From NCBI GenBank assembly GCA_025084515.1, contig JAJAGP010000545.1, forward strand, positions 305,853-369,852: a stretch of 64,000 nucleotides of DNA, read 5' to 3'. The DNA is from Ancistrus triradiatus (lineage: Eukaryota; Chordata; Actinopteri; Siluriformes; Loricariidae). Position 1 is the first letter of the stretch, and each line of letters starts with the position of its first letter. The translations under genes and the position numbers were made by a program. Positions 10,690 to 21,575 of the stretch are shown one piece after another. The notes below the pieces were generated by a model, which searched no databases, was not told where the DNA came from, and saw only the letters and a list, made by a program, of their open reading frames with translations.

Positions 10690-11545
10690 ATCTGGGGCCG
10701 TATTCTTAAATATTCTACGAATACTCTTGGAGAGCTCCTAACCTAGCTTAAAAACACCTGTCTAGGAATTTTAGCTTAAGAGTGATTCAGAAGTGATATG
10801 GGACCAACTCTAAGCAGGGAGAACACAGCAACTTTGATCTCAATGAGGAGGTGGGGTTGACCCTTTGCTAGGTATGACGCATTCTTTTGAAGACTTGGTT
10901 GTCACCCCGGTCAAATATTGTATAGTCTATTATAAGCCTTTGAAATAACATGCATAGGCTATTTCTGCATATTTTACACTAATCTCACACACACGTTTCT
11001 TGGTTTTTTTTTTTGACAGTGTATTTACAATGCTGATCATTTTTGTAGAAGACTTAACCTATTGGATAGCCTATGAGCTGGAGGAAATGTGGCTGTTTTC
11101 AGGTATGATTGCTGCCATGTCTAATCTATTTAACTGGTGGAGTTGATTCATATGTAACTTTCATTTCAGGTGTTAAGGCAGCATCATTGCACTGGGTAGG
11201 AGATGTGGGCACATCCCTAATAAGGTCAACCACAAACATTATTCCTGCACAATCTAATCGGAAGCATTTGATTAACTCCCTGTTATACAGTGTTTGGAGA
11301 ACATTTCTTCTGCCTCATCGTCTTTCTGGGATTTTCTCTTCAAAGAGAACAGGGAAAAGTCCTTCTCCGTACTCCTAACAGTTTTTCACCTTAGGAGCTC
11401 CTTTAGGGGTCAAGATGCTTTTTTGAATATCTTTTCTAGAATCTACTCCTAACTTTGAGAGGGAAACGCCCACAATTCTAAGATTTTTCTTAGAATTTTG
11501 TCACTAGGAGCATGTCTTAGCACTAAGAATTTTTATACCCCTGGT
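10690..11545 (-). mobile_element. PIF/Harbinger-type derivative
   Basis: The left end CTGGGGCCGTATTCTTAAAT and the reverse complement of the right end (CCAGGGGTATAAAAATTCTT) form degenerate terminal inverted repeats. Both subterminal regions contain several CTCCTAA / TTAGGAG and CTTAGAATT-like motifs in opposite orientations, as in fish Harbinger non-autonomous elements. A Harbinger transposase N-terminal trace lies inside on the minus strand. Exact ends and the short target duplication could not be fixed. Confidence 0.7.
11159..11305 (-). pseudogene. Harbinger transposase N-terminal remnant
   Basis: On the minus strand an open stretch of about 47 residues reads VLQTLYNRELIKCFRLD followed by CAGIMFVVDLIRDV, then PTQCNDAALTPEM. 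This matches the start of Harbinger (PIF-type DDE) transposases, where an ELIxRFRLxRxGI motif precedes the catalytic domain. No DDE part follows before the element ends, so this is a fragment. The plus-strand open frame over the same bases is only its shadow. Confidence 0.72.
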
Positions 11546-11899
11546 TTCATCTCAAGATGTAAAGGAATATTCCAGCATTTTCAAACAAATTTCTATTCAG
11601 TGCCTCCGTGTAAAAAAATTTGGTACCACGGGCAGTAATTTTGACATGGAAGTTGGCGAATCATGCTTCAGTCAGGGATGGAGCTAGGATTTTTCAAAAT
11701 TGGTGACCACAAAGGGTCCATACTTAAAATATGTCATTCATTCTTATGTAATCCTTTGTTGGCTCTACAGCCTTTCACAGAAAACAGGACACACATTGTT
11801 TATTGGTTTATTGGTCATTAAAGCCCCTTAAATAAAAAAAAAAAGAAAAACATAACAAAAAACAGACACAACACATAGCTGAATAAAGCAATTTCACTT
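11546..11899. other. Gene-free stretch with A-run
   Basis: No gene. An A-rich run lies at about 11,830-11,860. Sequence at 11,676-11,725 (GATGGAGCTAGGATTTTTC) resembles a scattered repeat also hinted at near 33,710, but it is too short to classify. Confidence 0.4.
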
Positions 11900-12287
11900 T
11901 ACTGTCCATATACAATGGAGGACAAATGTCTAAAACCTCTAGTGAAAATGTTTCTGCTGTCATGGACTTCCCCTACAGTCACCTGAACTAAATTCACAAG
12001 ATGCTCTTTGGAAAATCATTCCAGGATGTTTCAGTGGAAGAAATCTTATAGATCTTAATTTAGAAATATTTCAAGGATGCTAACTATGAGCTATTTCTTG
12101 ATCCACTTAAGCTCTTCTGGCTGAATGGAACACAACCCTTGTATAGTGCCTGCCCAGAAAGTGGAGGCTTTTATAGCAATAAACTGGGCACCAATGTCAT
12201 AGTAATTCCATGGTTTTGAATTGACATATTCAACAAGCAACTCATTTTGGGTATCCACATATGTTTGGCCATTAAACACGCAAACAT
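11900..12287 (+). mobile_element. Tc1-like fossil (family C), 3' part
   Basis: Traces of a transposase C-terminus are readable on the plus strand: LPLQSPELN then ALWK (about 11,966-12,010) corresponds to WPSQSPDLNPIE-LW. Farther on, AGTGGAGGCTTTTATAGCAA and the end GTATCCACATATGTTTGGCC match the family whose terminal repeats read TGTGGACAC-AAAAGT...GGCCATATAGTGTA. The same family appears at 16,625 and 50,852. The 5' part is missing. Confidence 0.6.
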
Positions 12288-13102
12288 ACTCAAGCTGGCC
12301 ACAAAATACCGAGCAGATATTTTGCTGTGTATTAAAACAGTTATGATTAATCCAATCTAGAAGCAAATCCTCATTAATTACAGCTGACATTCTGCTCTAG
12401 TACTGAGCCAAACAACAAAGCCTGTCACTGTCCAATGGCTGACAGATTGCACGCTGGCAGTAATTTTTGATCTGGATCGACTTTAGGACCCTGAAGAAGC
12501 CCTGAGCTCAACGCTGGATAGTTTGAAATCAAGGTAGCAACAGCGTGTGACGGAGTTAATGGATCCCTGTGGGTTGTGCTGAAAGTCCACTCTCTCGCCG
12601 CTCCGTTCTTTACTGAGGCGTCACTTGTCTAATTCTCTAGGGAGGAACAGATGTTGGGCTGTTTGATGAGCGCAATCAGGTGGTCTGTGATGAAGGGAAG
12701 GTATTTTTAGTCACTCTGGTCGACAGTGACATTGGCAGACCTCCTTCCTCTGCTGCATCTGACAGGGTAGTTTGTAAACGTTCAGGAGTGTGTCATTGTC
12801 CAGCATGGGCACCACTGGGGAAAAGAAACGAAAGAGGAGGGGCAACATCAGAGCTGGGTAGCGCAGCCAATATGCATACTCATGGGAAAGTAGTGTAGAT
12901 TAAATGGTAACTATCCAAATAACAAATTGACTGTGAGTATCAAAGTAGGCAGTGAAAACAACTTTGTGTCAAATTAATTCATAAGATGATGGCAATGTGA
13001 TTACAACAATATTCGCAGATACCATAATACCTTAGGGGAAGTAAGTTAGCTAAATTACTTTAAATGTCGTACCTTAGTATTGGAAAGTTGGATAAAACAG
13101 TA
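12288..13102. other. Gene-free stretch
   Basis: No recognised gene or repeat. The segment 12,560-12,880 is more GC-rich than its surroundings but shows no convincing exon structure. Confidence 0.45.
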
Positions 13103-13275
13103 CATTTACAGCATTTAGCAGACGCCCTTATCCAGAGCGACTTACAATTGGTACAGTCTTACAATCCAATTATGGGTTAAGGGCCTTGCTCAAGTGGCAG
13201 TTTTGGCAGACGTGGGATTTGAACCCTGGACCTTTTGGTCCATAGTCCAGTACCTTACCCACTAGGCTACCACAG
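13103..13275 (-). repeat. tRNA-derived SINE (family S1, V-SINE-like)
   Basis: Read on the minus strand: CTGTGGTAGCCTAGTGGGTAA (A-box region), GGTTCAAATCCCA (B-box), a central GAGCAAGGCCCTTAACCC block, and the tail AAGTCGCTCTGGATAAGGGC-GTCTGCTAAATGCTG. The central block and the tail, shared with L2-type LINEs, are the marks of V-SINE-like families in fish. A short deletion removes part of the module before GAGCAAGG. Confidence 0.88.
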
Positions 13276-15177
13276 TAAGAACACGAGAACAGCTGCAGTA
13301 AGACATACTCATTTGCCTGCCTGACTCATCTTTTTTCTAGGACCTTTACAGTTAAAGTGTTATGGTTGCAGTTTTGAATGTCTGTTTTACATTCACATGT
13401 TAAACCAGTGGTTCCCAAAGTGGGTGATGTTGCACAGCAAGGCAAATGAATGAGGCATGTTTGAGCATTTCCATGTTACACAGTAACAATTTAAGATACA
13501 TTTCTGCCACTTGTCATAATTCCACTGTGAAAGTAATGTGTCACTTTTTGATTTGTTCAAAAAGAAGTTACAGTATGAATTAATGTTTAAAATAAATTCC
13601 AGTGGAGTTTGGAGGCAAGAAACATCTACGTGTGAGTCAGAGTAGACATGTGTTAACAGTGGGTGGCATGGTGATGCAGGTCTCATGTGGACTCTGACTT
13701 GTCTCGGGGTGAACTTGGAAATTATCGTCAAGACCAGCCGAGTCCAATATCTGCCTGAGGTAATGTTAATTATTGAATATCAACAATCCATCCAAACAGA
13801 ATAAATATTTTTTTTTTCTCTACATTCCTATATAAAACCTGAATTATGATTGGCTAACGGAAAAACAAGTTACTCTTCCCATTTAGTTTCCAATCAATGA
13901 ACACATTTTATTTTGAATAGTCTGACGTTAAGACAGTTTCGCCCACTCTCTTTACCATGTCTGCAAAATCTGGAATTATGTTTTCAAATGTAATTATAAA
14001 AATGGATGGAATTCATGGTGTTTGCTATATCCAGTTGAATTTTTATTTATTTTTATTTTTTTGTGGTGTCTACTGATTAAGTTTGACAGAAGAAGGAAAA
14101 CGGAATCAAATTGGCCTGGACTCGGACTTGGCTTTAACAGTCTTGACTACAACACTAGTGCTATGATGGAAAGATCCAACATAGCAGAAGTTATGAAGGT
14201 GTTAACATCAAATCTGTAAAAGTAAGAGACCAAAGTTACATTTTAGTTCTTCCATTTTGGATAGTTATGTTTGTATTCTCTGTACAAATGGCATATGCTA
14301 GAAAATGCAGACTATACATTCAATTACACGTAGAGCAGAGAAAGCATCCCAGCTCACCTGAGTATTAGCAACTGATTCCTCACTTGTTTCTGTCTTTTCA
14401 GTGCATGAGATTACGCTCTTCAGTGTGTCCTTGTCTCGTCAACTCTTGCCATTGTCTAAGCTTGTTTATAGTTGTGTATATTTTAGCTATATCATAGGCT
14501 TGCCTGTTCTGGTTACTTCAGATAATGAAAATTATGGGTAGGCTTTGTAGTCTTGATTGTTCTCCTTGCCTTGTTTGACATTAATTCCATGTTGATTACT
14601 GTTTTAGATTCTTTTGTTTCGGTTTGCTTTGTATTAAAATTTCCCCTGTGACAAGTCACTGGCTCAGACCCTCTTTATTGTTACAGTTTACATTTTGTTC
14701 TAATATAAATTATAACTATTTTTTACGTAATATATGAAGTGTGATTGTGCCGTGATAAGCAGCATTTGCATCACTTCTTGTGCCTAAGTGCCTGATTCAT
14801 TATGTGTAATTCTCTTCGTTAGTGTGTTAACAGGTCTTGCATTTAACAGATGCGTAATTGGGTTTCTGTTTGGCTTTATTCATGGTGATGCATTTTTCAG
14901 TTTATTTAGTGGTTTTGGAGGTGTTTTTGTTAGGTCTTTGTTTTTTTTTTTAATACGTAAAACCTAAGTATGAAGGTAGGTTTACGGCCTTGTATACGCT
15001 GTACGATACATGTTGTGGAAACCACACGGTTCATCATTATTCCCATTAGAACTCCATTTTAGATTCAGCCACAAAACAGCCACACCTACAAGCGACAAAA
15101 CTAAAATGCGTTTTTGTAAAAGCAAAATGAGAGTAGCCCTAGTTAAAACTATTCTGACAGGTGCCATGTATAACATT
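13276..15177. other. Gene-free stretch
   Basis: No exon or clear repeat body. A possible hAT-like terminus CAGTGGTTCCCAAAGTGGG lies at 13,408 without a partner. The piece 14,400-14,690 is T-rich, ending in CTTTATTGTTACAG after a TATTAAAA, and might be an old retroelement 3' end; the evidence is weak. Confidence 0.45.
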
Positions 15178-16173
15178 CAGTAGGGACCAAAAGTCTGAGA
15201 GCAGTTTCAGGCTGTGATTGTTGATGCCTTTGGAATGGTAGTCTGTGTTACAAAGTAATAGGAGGGTATTGAGTATGACACAATTAAATGTTTTGGGTAG
15301 TTTTTCCTAAAAGCAATAAGTTGGATATGGTCAAGTTGGTATTACTTAATTTAACTATGAATGCTTAATAAAAGCATTCATATTTAAATAGCTTAATAAA
15401 ACTAATGTAGTATGGAGAACTTAAATATCATAAATTATAAATATTATGTATTGGTTCAGAAAACTTAAAATTAATATAGAAAAATAGTCCACTTAAAGCA
15501 TCATTTTTAAATCAAGTCAAGTCAGATTTATTTATATAGCGCTTTTTACAATGGAGCATTGTCTCAAAGCAACGTTACAAGTTTAGATTATCTCCTAATA
15601 ACTACGTCCAATCCCAAATTGAGCAAGCCTAGGGCGACAGTGGAAAGGAAAAACTCCCTAGTTCTAGGAAGAAACCTTGGGAGGACCAAGACTCAAAAAG
15701 GGACCCAACCTCCTTGGAAGGCGTAGATGATAAATCTAAGAGTGAACTAAAGTCATGGAGTCAAAGTTCGAATAGAATGTGAAGTATGCACATCGACATT
15801 AAGTGGCCCCGGTATGATGATAAATCTAAGAGCGAAACTAAAGTCATGGAGTCAAAATAAAGTTCACTCCAAACAAATGTATATGAACTTAAATTTTCTT
15901 AGGTAATCGACTCCAGGGGTTTGTGCAAAATCTGAAGCTCCATGTTTTCTTACCATTATTTCACAATATTTCAAAGAGCATGTGATGCTATTGAATGTTC
16001 AGCTGTCTCTGTCTTCAGGTGCCCCCATAAATGCTTGATAGGTTGTAAGCCAGGAAAGTCCATAACACTCAGATTCACTCAAATTATGCTCTGTTTATGA
16101 TGAGATTTGTAATGAAATTCATTGTATTAAGTTCAAGAATTCACTAGTGATCTCAGACTTTTGGCCCACACTG
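15178..16173 (-). mobile_element. Tc1-like remnant with an inserted R1 repeat
   Basis: The left end CAGTAGGGACCAAAAGTCTG and the reverse complement of the right end (CAGTGTGGGCCAAAAGTCTG) are matching inverted repeats. The interior has no readable transposase, apart from faint minus-strand resemblance around 16,020-16,090. A copy of the dispersed repeat R1 (15,512-15,860) sits inside and accounts for a third of the length. No intact TA duplication is visible at the outer ends. Confidence 0.65.
15512..15860 (+). repeat. Dispersed fish repeat R1, long copy
   Basis: It starts CAAGTCAAGTCAGATTTATT, then TATATAGCGCTTTTTACAAT, GGAGCATTGTCTCAAAGCA, GAGCAAGCCTAGGGCGACAG, GGAAAAACTCCCTA and GAAGAAACCTTGGGAGGACC. 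The family has at least seven copies here in both orientations. The copy ends with an internal duplication: GATGATAAATCTAAGAG...GTCATGGAGTCAAA at 15,727-15,768 is repeated at 15,815-15,857. Its class is not certain to me. Confidence 0.8.
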
Positions 16174-16623
16174 CATAAGTAACTTCAATAAATGTAAGAG
16201 TGTAAATATAGCATGGTATGACCTCCCTCTGGGGACCATAGAAGAAATATAGAGAGACTAGGCAAAAGAAATATGAACTGATACAGCAGAGTGAAGAAAA
16301 ATGAGAGCAGAGTCTGGTTGTTAATATCTACAGGAAGCGAGACTGATCACAATATGTTGACTGATGAGTCCCGTCACAGTGTGTCAGCTGGGGTGACCTG
16401 GCAACCGAATTAGCAGGTCACATCAGGCGTGCCCATATTTTATGGATGAAATGCTAGAAGCAGTACGCTAGCGCAGGGACACGACCCAGAGCCATCACTC
16501 TCCCAAACCTGACTGCTGTCGCACAGCATATATATTCTTGTCAGGCCACACACTACCGTACCAGTGATCATGTAATTAGCCAGGCTGAAGAATCCTCTAA
16601 TGAGTTAGCTGTTAGATATTGGT
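16174..16623. other. Gene-free stretch
   Basis: No gene or recognised repeat. Confidence 0.45.
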
Positions 16624-16624
16624 A

Positions 16625-16960
16625 TACACTACATGGCCAAAAGTTTAAGGACACTAAAAACATCCAGAAACATGGCATTAGGGTGGTCTTTGTCTCCTTT
16701 TACCTTCTGAGAAGCTTTCCACTAGACTTTGGAACATGACTGTGAGGTGGGGCACTGATCCTGGCTTAACACTGGCATTTCAGTCCCTCTCAAAGGTGCC
16801 TGTGGGGGGTCAGGGTTCTGCATGTTCTCCATCAAAGTTGGCGAACCATTTCTTTATGGACTTTGTCTTGAGAGGGCAGGGCATAAAGATGGTAAACTAA
16901 ATAGGAAACAGTAATGGTTGACTGTGGTAGCCTAGTTTGTGAAGCCTTAAGGATTTTCTG
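16625..16960 (-). mobile_element. Tc1-like remnant (family C)
   Basis: It begins TACACTACATGGCCAAAAGT, the terminal repeat of the family, then continues with CTTTCCACTAGACTTTGGAA and a segment whose reverse complement encodes traces of the transposase C-terminal half (for example the region around TTGGCGAACCATTTCTTTATGG, the complement of K-T-W-F-A-K). The far end is lost where the family B remnant begins. Orientation is therefore minus. Confidence 0.6.
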
Positions 16961-16984
16961 TTTTTCTTTCTCTAGACAACTCTT

Positions 16985-17745
16985 CTCATTTCAATGAAAA
17001 AACTGTTTTTGGTCACATCAGTCCATAACATGTTTTTTCCAGTAGCTTTCTGGATTGACCTTCTGCCATGTGATAAGTTTGGAGAGCAACAGCTTTCTCC
17101 TGGCAGCCCTACCAAGCACACCATTGTTGCTCAGTGTTCTCCTCATCGTGGAATCATGGACATTATACATGGTAAGAGAGGCCTTTAGTTGCTTAAGAGT
17201 TACCCTGGTTCCTTTATGACTTCACAGACGATTACAGCATTGTTTTAAGAGTGAACTTTGTTGATCAATTGAGTAACAATGGTCTTGAAATTCCCCAAGT
17301 TGTACACAATCTGTCAGACTGTGAATTGGTACAAACTCGTAAGAGATCTTTCCATCCCGATGAGAACCAACAACATATCAGAAAGCCTTTTTGTTTTGTA
17401 CCACGATACACTTCCACAAACATGTTTTTAAGATCAGACTCTGATAGATCCCTGTTCGTTAAATACTACACACTTGATAGTCATCCCATTAATTGAAAAC
17501 GTTGGACTCTAATTTCACTTTCGAAGACACTTCTAATCCTTGCGGTTCACATACTTTTCCCACTCACATATGTATATTGGATCAATATCCTCAACAAATA
17601 AATGCCCGAGTATAAGATTTTGTCTCATTTATTTAGCTGGGTTCTCTTTACCTATTTGTAGGACTTGTGCTAAAAGCTGTTGATGTTTTTGGTCACATTT
17701 ATGCAGAAATATAGAAAATTCTAAAGAGTTCACAAACTTTCAAGC
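16985..17745 (-). mobile_element. Tc1 remnant (family B), 5' half, reversed
   Basis: The reverse complement matches the left terminal region and the DNA-binding half of family B. The end near 17,745 reads CACAAACTTTCAAGC, the inner part of the terminal repeat, but the last bases (ACCACTG) are lost. Coding traces on the minus strand include IVYNLGNFKTIVT-like and TMRRTLSNNGVLGRAARRKL. The element ends at the start of the catalytic domain (WTDVT) near 17,000. It has numerous stops. Confidence 0.8.
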
Positions 17746-18545
17746 TTTAGAAGGGAAACAAGTTTTTTTTGTTTTCTTTTAATATTCAAAACTGTTTTGT
17801 GAACTAAAATTCTGCATGGCACAGTGGTTAATGTGAAAAGAGGTGGCCGCCAGTTGTACGGAAGCGCTGGCTGGCCTATGGCCCTCTTCCCCTGGCAGGG
17901 GGGTCGTGCATGTGGGAAGGTTGACAAGAAGTCAGAAGAAATGTATACCAAATATTAAGTACTGAAATATTACTAGAACTCTATCAGGACAATCAGTTCA
18001 GTTATAGTGTATAAACAAAAGAGTTCTTTTAGTCAAAAATGGCTTCTAAAATGTTGTATAGAAGTAATGAATACATAATCCTGGTTAAATTCTGGTCACA
18101 ATCTCATGTGTCCCTCATACAGTGTGATAGACATTTCTCTCTGTCTCTCTTCCAGCAGTTTTGGAAGACCGAATGGCAACCTGTTAGATGAAGGTCTGGC
18201 AGCAATTAGTACTAGACTTTCCAGATCTCAATTAAGCTCAGGAACTCTCCCTAAGGCCCTGACCCTTGTGTTAATTACACTATAATATATTCATTTAAAG
18301 TCCAGCTCATGCACAGAATCTGCAGTCTGATGCCACTCTCCCAGGCTGATACGGAGGGGGTTAGCTGCTCTGTTTTATAGTGTTATTATACAGCGGGTCT
18401 CACCAGGAAAATCAGATAGAAAATGAGATGAGTGTTATCATAGCAGTGGTTCTCATCCTTTCTATCAACTGGGGCACGGTGGATAAAAGCAAGTCTCATA
18501 TGTCACACATATGAATTAATATACCTGAAGGCCTTTATTTACAGT
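17746..18545. other. Gene-free stretch with a candidate conserved block
   Basis: No exon can be supported. The stretch 18,140-18,330 has a pyrimidine tract followed by CAG (18,130-18,157), then several homeodomain-type AT cores (CAATTAG, CAATTAAG, TTAATTAC) in a mixed-composition context, listed as a finding. A possible hAT-type end, CAGTGGTTCTCATCC, lies at 18,446. Confidence 0.4.
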
Positions 18546-18546
18546 A

Positions 18547-18674
18547 CTGTGCAAAAGTCTTAGGCCACAATTTGATTAGATATAACATTGTTTTAGCAAT
18601 GGAATAGTGACCATATGTAATTTTCTCTTTATTAGAACACAAACATAAAATACAGGAAATTTGTATGCAGTATT

Positions 18675-18722
<48 letters not shown>

Positions 18723-19063
18723 ATTTTATAGGTTAAAGTGGCAAGTATTTAGTGTGACCTCCCCTTACACTTTTATATCAGCATCTGGCAGCTTTATCAG
18801 GATGCCTAGTTGATCCTTCTACAGTCCGAAGAAGCTTGATTAGGAATGGTTTGTTTGGAAGGATAGCAGCCAAGAAACCACTTTTTCAGAAGAGGTACAG
18901 GGTGAAAGGGTTAAGATATGGTAAAGCTCACAAATATCGGAATGAAGAAAAGAGGATTATGGACATATCCAAGTTTGAAAGTTTTGGGTAAAATTTGGAC
19001 AATATGATCATTATACGATTGCTTAAACAACAAAACAAATGGTGGTCTAAGACTTTTGCATAG
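18547..19063 (+). mobile_element. Miniature Tc1 element (family D), with TA duplication
   Basis: The left end CTGTGCAAAAGTCTTAGGCC follows TA, and the right end TGGTCTAAGACTTTTGCATAG is followed by TA. At 517 bp it is far shorter than an autonomous Tc1. The interior keeps short transposase traces, such as the SKFESF-like piece near 18,968-18,985, corresponding to DESKFEIFG. It contains an (AT)n microsatellite at 18,677-18,721. Related copies are at 37,805, 46,090 and 55,608. Confidence 0.88.
18677..18721. repeat. (AT)n microsatellite inside the miniature Tc1
   Basis: About 22 uninterrupted AT units. The related copy at 46,076-46,090 has a shorter AT run at the same relative position, so the run probably grew from a sequence native to the element. 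Confidence 0.95.
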
Positions 19064-19065
19064 TA

Positions 19066-19203
19066 CTTTATATAGCGCTTTTTTGCAGTGCAGCATTGTC
19101 ACAAAGCAGCTGTACCAATTTCTAGACCCAAAGCCCTAAATGAGCAAGCCTAGGGCGACAGTGGCAAGGAAAAACTCCCTAAATGTTATAAGGAAGAAAC
19201 CGT
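19066..19203 (+). repeat. Dispersed repeat R1, partial
   Basis: It starts at CTTTATATAGCGCTTTTTTGCAG directly after the right TA of the miniature Tc1 and continues to GAAGAAACCGTGG. The usual first 20 bases of R1 are absent, so the Tc1 end abuts a truncated R1. Confidence 0.75.
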
Positions 19204-19313
19204 GGTTAAGTTACTGAAGTTACCTAATTTATTTATAGGTTTACAATAATAGTTTAAATATGCAGTGTAAATAAAAATCCTTGGGTGTGGTAATGGATTT
19301 ACAGTGCAGTGTA

Positions 19314-19559
19314 CACTGGTCACTTTATTAGGTATACTGCCCATTATAGTATCTTTGCGATGGGGTGGAACTGGAGATTCGACTGGGGTGCGGCTCAAAT
19401 CTGCATCAGCTGTGTGATGCTATCATGTCAATATGGACCAAAGTCTCAGGAATGTTTCCAGTACCTTGTTGAATCTATGCCAGTAAGAATTAAGGCAGTT
19501 CTGAAGGAAAAACCAACCTGGTACTAGCAAGGTGTGTCTAATAAATTGGGCGGTGAGTG
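19314..19559 (-). mobile_element. Miniature Tc1-like element (family E), 246 bp
   Basis: The left end CACTGGTCACTTTATTAGGT and the reverse complement of the right end (CACTCACCGCCCAATTTATT) flank the copy, each next to TA (19,312-19,313 and 19,560-19,561). The interior retains antisense transposase-derived sequence (GGTACTAGCAAGG..., GTTGAATCTATGCCAG). The family with TTTATTAGGTACAC ends is widespread in fish. This copy is a deletion derivative with no coding capacity; the 72-codon open frame across it is incidental. Confidence 0.8.
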
Positions 19560-19773
19560 TATGATTAAGCTGAAGAGGCTAACTTCAGAGGCTGTTGTTT
19601 CTTTACCGAATCAGAGCCAAGTGTGAATAGGGTGGCTTTGGCTATCCATGACAACTAATGTAGGATGTCACTGTGTCGTGGATTCCACCCTAATATTTGT
19701 TTTACATACAGTACACAGACAGATTAAACATTTTTCAACCAAAGCTATTTATGCTAATAATCCTTTGCATTTT

Positions 19774-19952
19774 TACATTTAGCAGACGCCCTTATCCAGA
19801 GCAACTTACAATTGATACAGTCTAACAATCCAAGCAATTGTGGGTTAAGGGTCTTGCTCAAGGACCCAACAGTGGCAGCTTGGCAGAGGTGGGATTTGAA
19901 CCCTGGACCTTCTGCTCCATAGTCCAGTACCTTAACCACTAGGCTACCACAG
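19774..19952 (-). repeat. tRNA-derived SINE (family S1), complete
   Basis: On the minus strand: CTGTGGTAGCCTAGTGGTTAA, GGTTCAAATCCCACCTCTGC, GCTGCCACTGTTGGGTCC, TTGAGCAAGACCCTTAACCC, and the tail AAGTTGCTCTGGATAAGGGC-GTCTGCTAAATG. This is one of the least damaged copies in the window. Confidence 0.9.
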
Positions 19953-21000
19953 TAGAACAGTTTTTCTAAATATCAACATCTCTAGATTTCATGGAGGTTG
20001 TATTTAAAAGTTTTAATGTTAGTGTTTTAGCTTTAATTGGCTTTAAATCAAATGAAATGTACTAGTTGGCTCAACCATGCCTTGGGTTCCACTCAGGTGT
20101 GCCATTACGTGCTCATGGATAGGATGGGTGCCACTATGGCATCATGCAGAACCAGGAACATGACTGATTAGCATTTCTGAATGTCTCACAAAGCCTTTCT
20201 TTTGTGTTCCCCCAATGAGCACTTGTACATGACTGCACAGTGAATGTGGTTTAGCAAGACCCAGGAGCCTGTCATCTTTATTCCCTTATGTATGTGTGTC
20301 CATGTCTCTGGGAGCGCCTTGCCAGCTGTGCTTAAGCTCGAGACTGAGCCAGACGTCCTCTCGTATCTTTTGTGTTCCTGTGAGACTCTTGCGTTTGAAT
20401 GTACACGTACATCTAAATGTGTACACGTCTCGTGTGTCATGTAGCTCAACACAGTTCATAACTTTCCTGTGCAAAGCTGCCTTCTGGCCTGGACCAAGCA
20501 GCCATTAGTAGTCTAGTCATGTCCGGGAAGAAGGAAACCCTGCTGTTTCGAATATTGGAATTAATAACTGCTATAAAACACAAAATGGCCTTTGTGGTTT
20601 TTGGTAATAGCGTCTCTCTTGATGGACATTTAAGATGGCTACGTAGACCAAATCATCCCAAGGATTCACCCTATAGTTGCTCATCCGCTACCTCCAGCCC
20701 CAAACTGAACACTCTTCGTGAATATGTGAATTTCTTCTTAGCTCACTCTTGATACTTTTTTTTTTTTTTTTTAATACAGCCTGCTCTCTGAGGGAATGAA
20801 TTGTAGCGTGCTCACATTTTTGATGCTAGCGTTCAGCCTGGCCTGTCTTATTGTCGGCTGCTAATGAGAGACTGCTCTGTTTACCCATCACACACGCTGC
20901 ACCAGTGCACATGGCTGATGCCAGCGTGCTTTTAATGATGTTGTTTTGCCTGAACATGTAAGAAGAGGGAGTAGTTGGTCCTAATCAACAGATGTTTAAG
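19953..21000. other. Gene-free stretch
   Basis: No exon can be supported, although overlapping short open frames exist on both strands at 20,186-20,510. That region is less AT-rich but shows no protein family resemblance. A T-run lies at 20,756-20,772. Confidence 0.45.
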
Positions 21001-21087
21001 TCGAAAAGGGAACAGCGCGCTCAACCGAGTGCACCGACGCGCTAAGGACGGCGCTAATTTCCAATCAGACCGGCGAACGGAGCGCCT
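21001..21087. promoter_or_regulatory. CpG-dense patch with CCAAT, candidate regulatory
   Basis: Thirteen CpG dinucleotides occur in about 87 bp, in a region otherwise poor in CpG, with a CCAAT pentamer at 21,061-21,065. It is not inside any repeat I recognise. It could be a small promoter or enhancer or an unrecognised GC-rich repeat. No TATA box, exon or transcript evidence is visible. Confidence 0.3.
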
Positions 21088-21575
21088 GGCCTCTCTCAGC
21101 AAGTGTATATCAGATGGTCGGTGAATTAATTACAATACATTCAGTTACTATATCATTAGGCTCACTCGTTTACCTTCCACTCAAGCTTCTAATGGGTGCT
21201 GAAACGCCCATACTCACTCATATCCACACATCAGTCAGTACAGGGTGTGATTCCATGACATATCACAGCAGAATGGTGTTTTTGTTGTCTGAGCCATATC
21301 TTTAAAAGAACCAGTCAAAAACGTCTCACAACAGGGAATTGTGCTGAAAGACTTTGAATACTCTGTGGGATATGTATGTGTGCACTGGGTGTTTGCCACA
21401 TTTTTGCTTCAAAAGATTGCAGCAAAACGTCTACTGATCTCTTTACATTTTTTGAGTTCTCTAATGCTACATTTTTTTACTTATTTGTATTTCTAAAATT
21501 AATTATCTTATTTTTCCTCATTTGAAAGCTTCCTCATTTAAAAAATAAATGGGGAGCTAGATCAAAATGAAGTAC

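Noticed and set aside
14400..14690. Possible LTR or retroelement 3' end (T-rich, ends near a TATTAAAA and CTTTATTGTTACAG)
   Set aside because: No terminal direct repeat, primer site or coding trace could be found, so there is not enough to call an element.
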